This document shows positions 48,940 to 61,693 of a stretch of DNA of 64,000 nt, in pieces. Each line of letters starts with the position of its first letter. Position 1 is the first letter of the stretch. This stretch comes from Ceratorhiza oryzae-sativae. Its lineage: Eukaryota; Basidiomycota; Agaricomycetes; Cantharellales; Ceratobasidiaceae. The notes under the pieces are model-generated. The model saw nothing but the letters and a program-made list of their open reading frames with translations. It was not told the origin of the DNA and made no database searches. The position numbers and the translations under genes were made by a program. The stretch lies in NCBI GenBank assembly GCA_030998015.1, contig JARWMV010000251.1, positions 248,001-312,000 on the forward strand, in the 5' to 3' direction.

Positions 48940-50211
48940 CTAAGCATGGCTATTGGCACCTCCTAGGCGGTTTCTGCGTTGCCGTTCCAGTTGTAGTTGA
49001 CGATGCCTTTCATAGACATACTGTTTAAAATAAGAGCCACAGTCCATGATTTGTTGGCCGAGCAAAATCAAGGCAATCGTTTGCCCAAATGTCCAACGTT
49101 TCAAGTCCTCACCCAGGTCATTTCGGCTAACAATCTGTTCGGTAGTAACTATCATGTAGATAGCACCAACCATCCCTCCGTATCGAGTGATGTGTTGGGC
49201 ACGACCAGTAGAGTTGGCACCTAGCAATGACCAGTGAGTAGGAACATCGTGGGATTATTAAACAACAGCTTACCTCGGTTCTTCCGGCGGATTTCTTTCG
49301 CATATCGCACAGCTGCCTCATTCTTGGCTTGTCGTGGGTCCACGAAAAGATATTTGATGAACCAGGCAAACGAATGCCAGAAAGCAGACAGAACGGATAC
49401 GGCGCCGATGCCAAAAATAAATAATGCGAATCCACGTAGCCCTCGATTCGTAGCATTAACCGAGTGACCAAAAACTACGAAGAGTGTTTTCTGGTTGACG
49501 TCGCATCCTTGCCCACTTTCCAGAGGTTGGATCCCAAAATTCGACGGGTCCGCCCATATTTGTAGACCCCAGTAGCACCAGAAAGTTGTAAACAACAAAC
49601 TGGCAATGTTTATGGAAAGCCCTAGCGTACGAATCTACGAGTCGATGAGTGTGGTTTAGGCTGTGTGCATATGAGTAGCACGTACGTAGGGCCCATTCAC
49701 GGTCACAAAGGCTGTCATGATTGTCGTAAGCTATCCAGACGTGATGATTAGTTGATGTCGAAAAATAGCTTGAACGATATACCATTGTTGTAATCAGCCC
49801 ATCAAAGAGACTGAGTCCATCCTTTTTCCATGCGATGATAGAGGCAATGATCAAACTTCCAGAAACCACGTATGAGTTGCGAGAAGTGTCACGAAAAGCT
49901 TTCTCATGATAAGGTAACCAGGAGGCAATCAACTACATATGAACAGTTAGGCGCTAGGGTGGCTTGTGGCATTGTTTGGCTTACCATGCTTATAATCGTT
50001 TGAGCATAGATAGCAACGCGGACCTATAAGACTGTCAGTCGGGCCTTTTCCACATTCCCAGCATGCTTACTCCAATCCCCTAGAACGCTCTTGTATGAGT
50101 GACGAGACAACAACTCGACGAAACTTGTCTCACAGATATATCCGGGTTCGCAGTGATCTGAGTGCAAAAATCTGCGGCAGTGTCGTTCTTTTTACAAGAT
50201 ATCGAGTCCAT
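48940..50211 (-). CDS. Multi-pass membrane protein, unknown function, copy B
   Basis: Paralog of the 47180 gene in the same orientation. ATG at 50211 (MDSISCKKNDTAADFCTQIT). Shared blocks: FCTQITANPDIS, YHEKAFRDTSRNSYVVSGSL, KDGLSLFDGLITTM, TTFWCYWGLQIW, CDVNQKTLFVVFGHSVN, GGMVGAIYMIVTTEQIVSRN and WTFGQTIALILLGQQIMDC. The C-terminus is basic (RHRQLQLERQRRNR). Exon pattern follows copy A. No conserved catalytic motif recognised, so sensor, channel or carrier roles are all open. Confidence 0.7.
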
Positions 50212-52804
50212 ATTTACCCGGGTGGAAGGAGGGGTATCAAGGTGACAATCGCATTGGATAAGGACTATATAGGCGAGTTAGACAGCGGCTAAGCGCCCAT
50301 GTACCGCCTCATGGAGACCGACCCTTCTGTTTTCAAATCGAGGCACACAGCTCCATACTGGACCAAGGAAGCCACGATTTTGGCGGCGTTCGCGCCACAT
50401 ACTGCGTAGATGGAATATAAATATGCGCATTCCTAGTCGAACGGTCGCGCGCAAGAACTTTAATTTGTTTTAATCTTAAGAGGGAATCAAAAGCACGTTG
50501 TGATTCATTATACACATGTGAGCCAACACCGCACAGCATCAGACGAAGCCACCACACCGCTAAAATCCCAACGGTGACGAGAACGAACTCACCATGAACT
50601 TCATTCTCCTCGTTTCGATGAGCAAGGTGCCCATCCATACGTAATGCGAGCATAGGTTGAAATGCATGTCTTTTCGTTCTTGAGCGCCCCGCGTGCCCAT
50701 CTTGTGGGGAAAGTCTGGCTGCAGTGATAAAGTTCGATTATCTGAGACCGGATGACCTTGATTTCTCCGGACCGCATATGGACTATCATCAAGACGTGAA
50801 ATAGTGCACTCAGCAGACCACGCATGGAATGTAGTGAAGTCTAGTGTACCTACGGTGTTTCTTAGGCACGACCTCGCCGCAGTACAGCCACTGCGATGAT
50901 CACCGCCGCGATATCGATTCCTCTAATAATATCAGCCTCAGTATTGACCCAAGAATGGTCAATGCGTTTCTTTTGTCTCTCGGATGCGACAGGTTAATAT
51001 CAATGGACTTTCGTAATTCCCCACTTTTGTCGACCCCTGATTTCCTGTAGAATAGCAAATGTAAATATAATTAGTAAAATTGGCAGGTACCCTTCATGAA
51101 CGCAGTTAATGCACGCGACAACGGGTAAATGCAAATAACAATTAACTGAACATTTAAGATCGTACTGCCAACATGGAATCAAGAGGCTAGACGTCCAGAT
51201 TGAGGGTTGACCACCACTGTAAATCTCAGGGCGGACAAGCTGGAATCAACCGAATGCCCAAGTCCGCGTTAGCGAAGTTCCACTAAGCCTCTAAATTGTC
51301 ACCCTAACGCGACAGAGCTTGGCAAGTGAAACGATGCGTGGAGGTCCTGCATTCCCCAACCCACTACTGTACCGGCGTCAATGCCTCCTGTTCTGGACTC
51401 AACGAGCTCATTCACACCACGCCCATAAAATACTCCAGCCCACTTTTTTTCTAACATAAGTCGGCCAAACTTTGCTGGGGAACAGAGGGACGGTCTTCAA
51501 ATTACGTGCGTAATCGAATTTTTGGCCATGGACACACCGGTCTGTGGGGCTTCCTGTCGTAGGTCGATTTCGCTTAGCCCTTCCTGCTGAGTTGGAATAC
51601 GATGATAAATGAGTTGCCACCTATAGTGTTAAATGTTTAATTCAGCCGACCCTCAGTGAAGCAGATAGCATCATTTGTGTCGTTGTATTGTGGGCGGGAG
51701 CGCCATAGCGTATTAGGTACCAAAAGCAATTGAACAGAAAGTCACGATTGTGTCTTTCAAATAAAAGTCCCAAATTTTAAGAAGCAAAACAACGCCAAGA
51801 ATACACGCTTTGCCGATTTTTCTGTCAGAGAATCTACCACAATCCAAGAAATGAGTTAGTGCTAGAGAACAATGCATACAAGCCGATATCTATTATCCCC
51901 GCTACTACAACAACGAAAAGGGCCCGTATCTTCGTTTTAATCCTCTTCCCTCTTCCGGCTAGGGCAATTCAGTGCCATCAAGCTAGTCGAAAGTGCTTAG
52001 TATTGACAGGTTCGATCGGCGCCCCAGCATGCAATATGACATGCACTCATGCGCACGCAGCAACGGGTGCCCCGCAGAGTTTCGTGTTATCTCCCCGATC
52101 CTCGCTTCCCCGTTTAACTGTTGTGCGCAGGTCTGGTATTTACACGCTACGTCTAACAACAAGCACTAAACAAGCCCTACATGGGCTGCGCTAAAACCAT
52201 TCCAGTCACCTTCCTAACATACCCTTGTCTTTCAGCAGGGCTTGTCCGCCGCGGGCGGGATTCTTTGCGCTGTTTCTCCTTTTCCTTCTTTTGCAAGACT
52301 GAGATCCGGTATATACGATCGTACGAGAACTCCGTGCCCCCAGTGTTCTCCCCTCACGACACTGGGCTGCGACAAATTCAAGAGTCGTTTAGAAGCATAC
52401 AATATCCAAAGTATTCAAAACATTTGGCCCTTCGTCATTCAAACCCGCACCGTTACCCTTTGCGAGGCTGAGCAAAGAAAAAATAGCGTGTGCATCCTCG
52501 CAAACATGGTGACGATTCCGTGCTAACCTGATAAAGAAATCTTTCAAATACACTCAAAATGAATCGTGACGCAATCGACGGGCTCGATCTTCATAGTTCA
52601 AATTACCTTGCTTCGTTCTGTATGGGTATCAGCCTGTCCAAGAATAGGTCGTTTCTCGCGCAGGATCTCAGGTGGTGAGTAAAACTCGGTTATATATGGA
52701 TGAGGGAATGTAATTACAGCAGGCGTTCTTCCACAGCCGTTAGACAAGAAGGGAAAAAAAAAACGAACAGTCAGGAGAGGAGAGATGTGCTAAGAAAAGA
52801 AAGT
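50212..52804. other. Long intergenic region (2.6 kb), no gene supported
   Basis: The longest gene-free stretch. Open frames are short (under about 110 codons) with no splice partners or recognised motifs. No terminal repeats, tRNA or long direct repeat noticed by eye. It could hold a decayed element too diverged to recognise. Confidence 0.4.
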
Positions 52805-54785
52805 TCAAGCATGTGGAGGTTGGACGGTGCCAATTGGCATTTGAGTGCGCGGGTCAATGACAACACCATCGTGGAGCTCAAGGGGGCCGGCACCACCCGA
52901 GATGAAGCCGTCTTGAGACTCGTTAGAGAGATCTGAAAGAAACCAACGTGAGCGATCAAGTCAAGACAGGATGAGGCCGAAACCGTACCTTCGAGAGTGC
53001 GTCCCTTGGTCTCCTCAATCAAGAGTGTGGCAAAGAGACCGGTCAACATGAACAGCGCAAAGATCTCGAGAATGTGCTTGATGAAAGCACCCGGGCCACC
53101 GATATCCTTGAGGCGGGCGAAACCGACCTGGGCGATGATAGCGCCGAGCTTACCAGAGGCTGCCGAGATACCGTGCGCGGTGGAACGGTAACGGGTCGGG
53201 AAAGCCTCACCGGGGACGATGAAGGTGGTGGTGTTGGGACCAAAGTTTTGGAAAAAGTTGGCCATACAGTAGAGGAAGACGAACGCCTTTTTGGCAGCGG
53301 CGGTGGTGTGGATCATCTTGTCGTAGCCGAAGCCCATGCATACGAAGATGACTGGCGGACCGTTAGTGGTGATCATGGCTATGATTTTGCTAAGACTTAC
53401 CGGTGAGGAGGGTGAAGCCCATGAGCTGGATAGGCTTGCGGCCCCAGCTGTCGACGAACAAGAAAGTGGCCCAGTATCCGGGGATCAGACCGCCGGCGCT
53501 AAGGATCAAGTTGCCAACCGAGACATTGTGGAGAGTCTCATAGACCTTGATCTGCTTGATGCTGTTGGTCGAGCCGCCAAAGCCGATAGCAGTGAGCACA
53601 ATCGACGAGTTCAATCCCAACCCATAAAATGCGACGTCAAGCGCAAACCATGAATAGGCAGCACCGAGCAAGACTTTGCCATTCTTCCACTGGCCGAAGT
53701 GGTGGATAAAGTCGGACCACGACGCCTTGGGAGCCTTGACGCGTTCGACGATTGCATCAGGGTCGACTTTGTAGGTACCAGTGGTGAGGAAGGTGTTGAC
53801 ATCTTGGGCAGCCTGGGCGACGTTGCGTTCGATATCCATGGTGAAACGGGGCGTCTCAGGGATGGTGAGACGGAAGTAGAGGGCGATGACACCGGGAACG
53901 GCACCTAGACCAATGAGCAAGCGCCAGCAGTAGTCGACGGCATCAAAGGTGAGTGGGCCATTGATGATCTTGTGCTTGTAGGCCTCGGTGACGATGAGGG
54001 CGACGAGGGCGGCGGTAAAGTTACCAAAGCCCTGCATGGCAAACACAGCCGTCATCATGCGACCACGGATGCGAGTAGCGGCGAACTCAGAGGTAATGAC
54101 CGCAGACAGTGGGTACTGAAAGGGAATCAGTATTTCGCTGTGCGCAAGGCTGATAGAAGAGGCGCACATCACCACCAATGCCAACGCCCATGATGAAACG
54201 CCAGACGATAAGAACACCGATAATGCCAACGGCCGGGCCGTGACCAGAGAGAGCCTGAGCAAAAGTACCAGCAATGACTGTCGTCCGAATCTCAGTAAAA
54301 TGTGTCTGAAACGAGGGCAAGTGACGTACTGATCATCAACTCGACACCGTACATCTTCTTGCGACCGACGAGATCAGCAAGCCACCCAAAGAGGAGCTGG
54401 CCGACGAGAGTGCCGATAGGAGTCGCGACCTTGAGACCGAGATCCTGGTTGGCGTTGAGACCGGCATTGTTGTGGCCGTAGACAAAGCCGATCATGGTCG
54501 CGGCAATGTTGATGGCGAAGATGTCGTAGGCATCAGTGAAGAAGCCAACACCAGCGACCAAGCAGGCTTTGACGTGGAACCAACTGCAGACGAGCGTGAG
54601 CCGAAAATAGGAGGCCAAGGAGCCAAGACGACTTACGAAAACTTGGCTTCATCGACCTCGCGGAGAGCAGCTCGGCGGCGCTCATCATAGGTCATGCCCA
54701 CCGTGTTGGACTGGTGCTGCTTGAGCGGGATGTTGTGCCCGCTCGAGGACGAAGACGCGGTCCGTTTCTCGTCGGTGGTGGCCAT
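52805..54785 (-). CDS. Inorganic phosphate transporter, MFS, PHO84 type
   Basis: Plasma-membrane proton/phosphate symporter of the major facilitator superfamily. ATG at 54785 (MATTDEKRTASSSSSGH). Family signatures: GVGFFTDAYDIFAINIA in the first span, GWLADLVGRKKMYGVEL (MFS motif A), GVGIGGD/YPLSAVITSE across an intron, FGGSTNSIKQIKVYETLHN in the central loop, PGYWATFLFVDSWGRKPIQ and GPNTTTFIVPGEAFPTRYRS. The cytoplasmic C-terminus (DLSNESQDGFISGG ... TVQPPHA) is in a separate last exon, TGA at 52805. Introns are short and in phase. About 540 residues, 12 spans expected, no damage. Confidence 0.93.
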
Positions 54786-54979
54786 GGCGGAAGGGAATGG
54801 CTGAACCAGCCTGCGCCCACCTGGCTTTATGCATATTCTGGGCTAAATTTTCGGAAATGCTCGGCATGCGTTTGACACACCAGCCCCACTAATAGACCAG
54901 GGAGTGCCTGATATCGTCGGGCTGCTGGTGATTCGCGCATACAGCTACGTATCTCAGCCTCTCAACGCCCACAGATTAC

Positions 54980-54987
54980 GCACGTTT
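54980..54987. promoter_or_regulatory. GCACGTTT site upstream of the phosphate transporter
   Basis: 196 bp from the ATG. It equals the lower-affinity Pho4 core known from yeast phosphate genes. Single site; chance occurrence is possible. Confidence 0.3.
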
Positions 54988-55276
54988 GTCGGTTTGTATC
55001 CGACGGCGCCTATCCGCAACTCTTGGCGCATATGCTCGATAAACGTGTGTCGCCTAGGGAGGCAGGATTCCCAGCTTCGTGTCCCTCAATTCGACCCTAT
55101 GGTCAGCCATCGAAGGCGATACATCGTCTGCGGCGCACACGACCATAGCATCTTGTTCCTTGAATTGTCTGAAACGACCACCTCTTCACCCTGTGCATCA
55201 ACCTCGGCAGCAGTCTGTCGTTGCATAGGATAAACTTAGCTACATCAAGTCTTGGCTGCACGGCCGAAATCATCCA

Positions 55277-57986
55277 TTAGATCCTATCCTCGTGTCCAGA
55301 CCGCCAGGCCCTATCCGTGGCCTGGAGCAAACCCTCGAGCACGCGAGCCGCTTCCTCGTCTCCCCGAGCCATAAACCCACGCAAAAACGCTTTCAGCAGC
55401 GGTCGCGTATGCCTCACAAACGACACCCGTGCGTCGCTCGCGCGAACCAGTCCCGCAAGCGCAACAATAAATTTGTCTTGGCCATCCACTTCCCTCGTTC
55501 CGAAATGATTCCCGGTCGACCCACACAACCCAACATATGACAGCCGGTCGAACAGCGCACGGAGACGGGGCGATGCCGAGTTAGAGATGCACCGCGCGAG
55601 CGCCCGGCACAGGATATTCAGCGTAACCGCGTCTGGTCTAAACGACAAACGTGCGCTGGTGTGTCGGGTGGAATGGTGGGCTGTCCTATTGCGTCCAGGT
55701 GAAGCATGTCCTGACAGTCGGAGTTCCCGACCGATGACGGTGAGGGTCGCACGAAGTTGTGCTCGTCCACCCCGTCGCTTGCGTCTGCGTCTGCGTCTCC
55801 CCACACGCGAGAGCAGGATGTTCACCCGTCGCGTTGCGTCCATTTTGCGATCTGAAGACCGGCTCTTCAGCCAACCGGTCGGTCCAGAGATAGGCCAACC
55901 TCGGCGATCGTCCATAATCATAAGCGCCAGTTTGTAAAGCTTTGCCCGAACAAGTCGGGCAACCAATTTACGTTGCATCCGACGTGATAAATTCCAACAT
56001 ATTCCCATCAACCCTGCAAGGCGCACGAGACCCGCATTGAGGCACATCCAGACGGCCGCATGACGAAGGCCGAGCGGCACGTGATTCATCTGTGAGCTCA
56101 GCGTTTCGCATATTTCGACCGCCTCGACCCGCGTCAAGACGACCCGCCGGTATAAACACTGTCGTAGGCACTTGAGAGCGACGTCGAATTTCGTCTCCGA
56201 GGGTATTCGTGTGTCTGATAAAAGAGAGACAGCCTGGGATACCAAGCCCTGCTTTGCACATGATTTGGCGAGTGCCTCTACGAGCTTCACCGGGAGTCCA
56301 TCCTCGCACTGTCGCGCAATCGACCACGCGGCTTTGGGTTCCCGAAACGTAAGCAAGAGCTGGACGAGCCGGGCCAAGTACGCATTTGGAAAGCGGTCAT
56401 CCTCCGCCTTAAACCCAGCCGACGTTATGCGTACGAAAAGCGTCGCCAAATTGACCGTGCCGATGCACACCAAGGCCGCTCCGAGCATCACAGAAGCACT
56501 CTTGATCGGGCTTTTGATCGTTGTGGCCGCCTGGATTCTATCCTGTTCGAGCATCATGCCAGATTCGACCAACAGCAAACGTTCGATGCCGGCCAAAACT
56601 CTATCCGACTTGTGTATCGCCGACGCCTTGAGAAACTCTAATAGGATGGCCCTGTCAATCTTTTCGGCGTCGACTTTATCGGCACGTCTCATCTCTGCAC
56701 CCAAGACCGTCATCCAATCTCTCCACAGACGTTCGATTACACCCCCCTCGAGCTCAAGATAACGTAACCCAAGCAGAACATTTATCCGTCGGGGAGAAAG
56801 GGGCGAATGTGTGTTATCGATTACCGGACGACCGGCAATCGCAGCCAGTAGCGGCCAACCGTTATGTGAGATCGCCCAATGCGCTTCAACCCGTGCCCAC
56901 GGCTCGTCGGATGTGGGAACATCGAGTATAGCACGACGAAGGGCAAGGACCGGGTCCCAATCATCCTGATCAGAATCCAGATGAATAAGACATTGGGTTC
57001 TGGAAACGTGTTTGCGTGATATCGAAAATGAAAGTCTCCGCGAAAGGGCATCGAGGAGCGCCTGACGTTCGGTACGAGTAAAATCGACAGCGAGGGTGCG
57101 GAGGATATCCCAGAAAAGGCGATTAAGCCGAGGTTCGAAGTGGAAACGGAGGTTGGACACGAGTTGACGGAGTGTGTTCGCGAGGTTGGCTCGGACAATT
57201 GGCAAGAGCGGGTACACGTTGAGCAGCCCACGGAGGTAGGCGTAATGCACACTCTCATCCAGGTGGTTTTGTGCCAGAGCGGTATAGTGTTCGTGCGCAC
57301 GCAGCAGATGCGTCGATCCCGTCTGCAATCTGGATCCAGGCTGGTCACAAGACGCCTGCATCCTGCCAGGCCCCGATTCTAGAAAAACCCCCCCACAAGA
57401 TAAAAATCATGCCTTGTCAAGCGAACAATCCAATCGCAGACACAATACACGCAAACGCACCTTGGTCATGGGTCTCACGATCATAATGATATGCACGTCC
57501 CTGAGAAAGATGTGCGCACATAAGCCAATACCGATCCAAGTCCGCTGTCCGCCGTCCGAGCGAGGTCTGGTCTGAGCCAAGCTCGATAACGAAATCCGAC
57601 CAGTCGCGTTCAAACTGCTCGACAGGCGCACGCGCAAGGATTGCCCGTTGCGTTTCCGAAAGCGCGAATTCAGACGAAAGAGGAAGGCGAGACGCCTCGG
57701 AGTACGCGGAGAGAGCACCAAAGATCGTAATGAGCGTCGAGAATTCGGAACCGGTGATGCGATAGAGATGGTCCGGTTTGGACGCGCGATATGCAGCATG
57801 GATGGCAGATGCGTCAAACGGCTGTTTGCCAGACAGGATGGCGCGTATAACCTGGAGCGAGACCATCGTGCGGACTTTGGGCGTCGGTGATTTCTGGCCG
57901 AGAGCTGGTTTGGGTCTGTCTACCTTGCTCGTGCCTCGTGAACTGGTCGTCCCGCTCGCTCGCGCCAAGCTAGATCTTTCACACAT
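55277..57986 (-). CDS. Large helical protein, PPR-like, possibly mitochondrial
   Basis: Two exons: 57986-57461 and 57378-55277, joined by an in-phase 82-bp intron, giving about 875 residues. The start is basic and Ser-rich (MCERSSLARASGTTSSRG), like a mitochondrial signal; a second ATG at 57866 (MVSLQVIRAILSG) is an alternative. The body is almost entirely helical, with repeat-like pairs (AAWSIARQCEDGLPVKLVEA, LAKSCAKQGLVSQAVSLLSD, LARLVRAKLYKLALMIMDD), as in PPR or TPR-type organelle RNA factors. A basic patch RRRRRRKRRGGR lies near 55800. The late block PDAVTLNILCRALAR is PPR-like. Family assignment is inference. Confidence 0.65.
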
Positions 57987-58180
57987 CTGTCAGATCTGCC
58001 AGATAACCAACCCACATACAACTCACCTCTGGGACATCCCTCGCTCATACAAACCAGCCCAATCTCTCAACACACGACTCTCACCCGATCTAACCCAACA
58101 GACAAAAAAAATCAGTCTCACCCGCGACCCAATCGTTGCCGGCTAAAGAACAAGGAAACGAAACTTCAACAAAACCTTAC

Positions 58181-58258
58181 CCAAGAACAGCCCGCGTCTT
58201 ACGGACAAACGTATTCGCAGCCCATTCCTGGACTGCAACATTCCATTGCGGGTCAAGC
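58181..58258 (-). other. Orphan exon-like segment
   Basis: Between an acceptor (GTCCAG) and a donor (GGGTAAGG), phase 2 to 2, encoding LDPQWNVAVQEWAANTFV then RKTRAVLG. No partner exons could be linked, and no product is recognised. It lies upstream of the PPR-like gene on the same strand. Confidence 0.25.
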
Positions 58259-58903
58259 CTGGACGGATAAGAAACAGAGAATGAGAACCGCGGGAGATGG
58301 ATGGTCACGTGTATGGGCGCTCATTTTTTTTCTGGATTGCATTGGTGGCAAACGCCACCGCATACAAAAGACTGCCTCGATCCGTGAGAAATTGTATGGG
58401 CGCTCTTTGGCCCCAAGCCATTCGAGGCCGGTTCGCACCCATCTCGGTGCCTTGTTCGTCTCGCTTAGGTCAACGAGACTAGGCCTGATTTGTTGGGTAC
58501 AATCTCTCCATGACCGATCTCGGCGTCAACTTGCTACACGCTATCGAGAACCTAAACTATAATGAAGCGCATGTCGCTTGACAAGTCATTGAATTTATGC
58601 GCGATGAGAGAGGCACAAGGAGCAAGCGGGGATAATAATGCCCAAAACAGGAAACATCGTTCAAGTTGTACAAAGAACAAAACTGGCTAGGAGCATACAG
58701 CGATAACAAGTGCGGACAACACATGGTCCGCAGAAAAAAAAATAGAGCCAAGAGTGAGAGAGAGAGTAGAGCAATAAAGACACACTGTAGATTAGACAAA
58801 ATGAAGAAACCCCAGACCACCAACCCGATTTTCTTCGCATAGAAAAAGGCATAGAGCATATACAGGAATAACTGAGCCTCCAAGGTCCAACTATCCGATT
58901 TTT
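58259..58903. other. Spacer, 3' flank of the Zn2Cys6 regulator
   Basis: About 650 bp with poly-A-like and GA-rich stretches around 58720-58790. No coding frame supported. Confidence 0.4.
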
Positions 58904-61693
58904 TTAAACCAGCAGAATGGTCATATTAATCTCAGCCATCGCCTCTCGCCAGCCAATGATCAGGCCTGGGTTGCTGTCGCGCCTCCGCCATACATGCTCG
59001 ACCAACTGACCCGCAGTGGCACAGTTCCCGATTGCCGCACTCATCTGTTGAATCCGACATCGAACATAGTCCCTCATCTCCGGATCGTCGGTCGCACACC
59101 CTGCCAACGCAAGCGGAAAGACGAGCGATCGGTCGTACTCGCTGCAGGGAAGCTTCTTCAGCGCGTTGACCGTATCAGTCACGGCTCGCCTGATCTCGGG
59201 CACGGCAGGCCGCAGTTCTGATAGTTCAGTGTGGAGGTAGAGGATCGCCGCCTCGCGGAAGATATCTGAAACAAGTCGCCGGAGCTCTTCGCCGTCGAGT
59301 ACGGCGCTCGGCAAGGGAGGCGACGACGGCGGGGAGAGGGGCTGACCAAGCCGTGAGCCCCCGCTGGCCACGTCGGTGTTCAACCCGGGGCGCTGGTGAA
59401 TCATGCTCGGGGGGATACCCATGTCTGCGATCGTCGCGCCAGCTGGCATCGGCGGTACGCTGCCCCACAGCGAGTCGACAACTCCGCGCGTCTTTTGGCT
59501 CAGCGTTGGGCTCTCGCGTCTGAGATCCTTCTCGATGATCAGGCCGCGCCGGCAGAGTTCTGGAGTGCTCAGGCAGCCCGCTTGCCGCTGTGTGGCCTTC
59601 CAGCACGCCAAGTCGGCAATCTCGGCGAGACAGAGCATGATGCTGTCTGAGCATCCCATCACGTTCTCCAGCTGCGGGCCGCCCGCGGGCTGGGGATAAA
59701 ACGAGGTGTTGGTTTGGAGGAGGCGGCGATATAGTTTCAAGAATCTCGGAGATCTGCAAAGTGAGATGGATGAAAAGATGTCCATCCACATGGTTGTCTT
59801 GCTCGCATGCTTGGCCTAGACTCGAGGGTCAGCACACGCTCGAACGAATAAAGGACAGGCTTACATTATCGTTCATTTCCATGAGAGCCTTCATCGGGTT
59901 CTCGTGGGTGGCCAAGTTACTCTGTTCGTACCAATCTCCAGCGATCTGGAGCGCCGTGGGCCAGTCACCAGCTCCACCCGCGAAAAGCCTAAATGAACCC
60001 ACGTCAATCTCTCATCCTGCGCGATTGAAATTTCCGCCACTTACCAAAACGACACGAAATGCAGCGCTGCGGTCGCGTCTGCGTCGGACAGTCGACCCGT
60101 TCGCTGCTTGTTAACCTGCAGCTGGGCGAGGGCCTTTTGGTAGTACTTGTCCGCGGGCATGCGTGCTCGCTGGTCGTCGGGCATGATCCCGCTGGCGATG
60201 CGCATGCGCGAGTCGTGCAGTGCGGCAAGGGAGCAGAGCGCGAGCGAACCACACCCTGGGGGTCCATCTGGGCGTGGTGGAGCATGACGTTGGTCGTGAC
60301 TTCGCCGGCAAAGACGTACTGCATCTGTCTGACGTGCTTGAAGTAGTAAAGAACGAGCATGTTTCTGAGCCTGTCCTGTTCGATGCCTGCCGTGGGGGAA
60401 CGAAGGATTTGGGGTGTCCGGGCGAGGGATAGTTGGGAGGCTGTTGGTAAGGAGCGGTGACGGCGAGAGCCGTTCGTTGTAGGTATATGCGTTGTAGTTG
60501 CCCCAGTTGTACTCGTCGTTGGAGGGGTATGTATTGTAGTCGGGCGCGTCGTTCGGCTGGAGATACGAGGGCATGGGACCAAAGAAGACCTGATGGACGT
60601 CGAAGCCATTGTCGAGTGTGGCGTAGGATCCGTCTACGGAGGTATTGTCTGCTGATGGCTAGTTAGCGGGTGTCGGGGGCCGCAGATCAGGGTACACACC
60701 TGCGATCACGCCTGGGGTCACGAGCTCCTCGACGTCCTGGACAAACGGCTGGTGGCCGTAGCTGCCGGCAAGCGCAGGAGGTACGTCCATGCCGTTGATA
60801 TCACCCAAGCCAAGGCCGCCGAGGCTAGAGTCGGTGGTGTCGCCGATCAAGTCGGAGGGCATGCCCATGTAGTCGAATCGTCGTCTTCGAATGTGGGGTC
60901 GACGTCCAAGTCGTCCGAGTCGGCAGAGACAGACTGGGTGGGGACGACGTTGGCGCGCTCGGGGATGGATGGCACGTTGGGGGCCCTGCCGGTGCTGGAT
61001 CGTTTCGACGGCTGGGGCTTGGGGGCCGGCGGGATGGGGCCGGCGCCGGGGATAAAGTTGGCGACGGGGGAGACGGGGCTGGTGGAGCCCTGGGCGGTGG
61101 AGTCGGGGGATGTGGGTGCGTGCGAGCCACGGGGGGCGTAGGTGAACGCGGGGGCGGCGGGCGGGTTTGTGCGTGGCACGCCGCGAATCATGCCCTTTTC
61201 GGTGAGGCTCTTGGTGACGTTGGCCTTCCACGCCGCGACCTTGTCCTTGTCCTGCGCGTGGGGTCAGCGAGGGGCGGTGGGTGGTGGCGGGCGGGGGAAA
61301 CACGTACGCGCATCCAGTCGGGGCGCTTTGCCCCCCATCCGAGACACTCGATCTCCAGGCGGGCGCACTGCTTGCACACGCCCTGGCGGTTGGCAGACCC
61401 CTCGTCGCATTTCTGGACGGGTGTGAGCACGCGGCGGCGGACGGCCGGGCGAGCACACGCACCTTTCGCCGCACTCGGCAGGACCAGCATCCGTTCTTTG
61501 TTCTGGTCGACCCCGCGGGGCCCGTTGTCGTCGTCGCATTCGGGTTGGTGGGGTCGGGGCGGTCGGCGGGCGGGCGGCCTCTGCGGCGCGAGGGGCCGGC
61601 AAAGCTGTGCTGGGGGGTGGCCTGGAACGTCTGTGCATACTGCTCGGGCGCGGCGAGCGGGCGGTGGGTGGTGGTGGTGGTGACGGTGGCCAT
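58904..61693 (-). CDS. Zn2Cys6 transcription factor
   Basis: Nuclear DNA-binding regulator. ATG at 61693 (MATVTTTTTHRPLAAPEQ). The binuclear cluster spans an intron: CWSCRVRRK/KCDEG...VCKQCARLEIEC, spacing C-x2-C-x6-C-x10-C-x2-C-x6-C. A Pro/Thr-rich linker and acidic stretch (DSDDLDVDPTFEDDD) follow, then a Tyr/Asn-rich part and a helical middle region (DRLRNMLVLYYFKHVRQMQ, WYEQSNLATHENPMKA, IMLCLAEIADLACWKATQRQ), ending MAEINMTILLV at 58904. Frame breaks near 60877 (TT), 60396 (C run) and 60241 (GG) are each fixed by lengthening a mononucleotide run. Target genes unknown. Confidence 0.85.
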
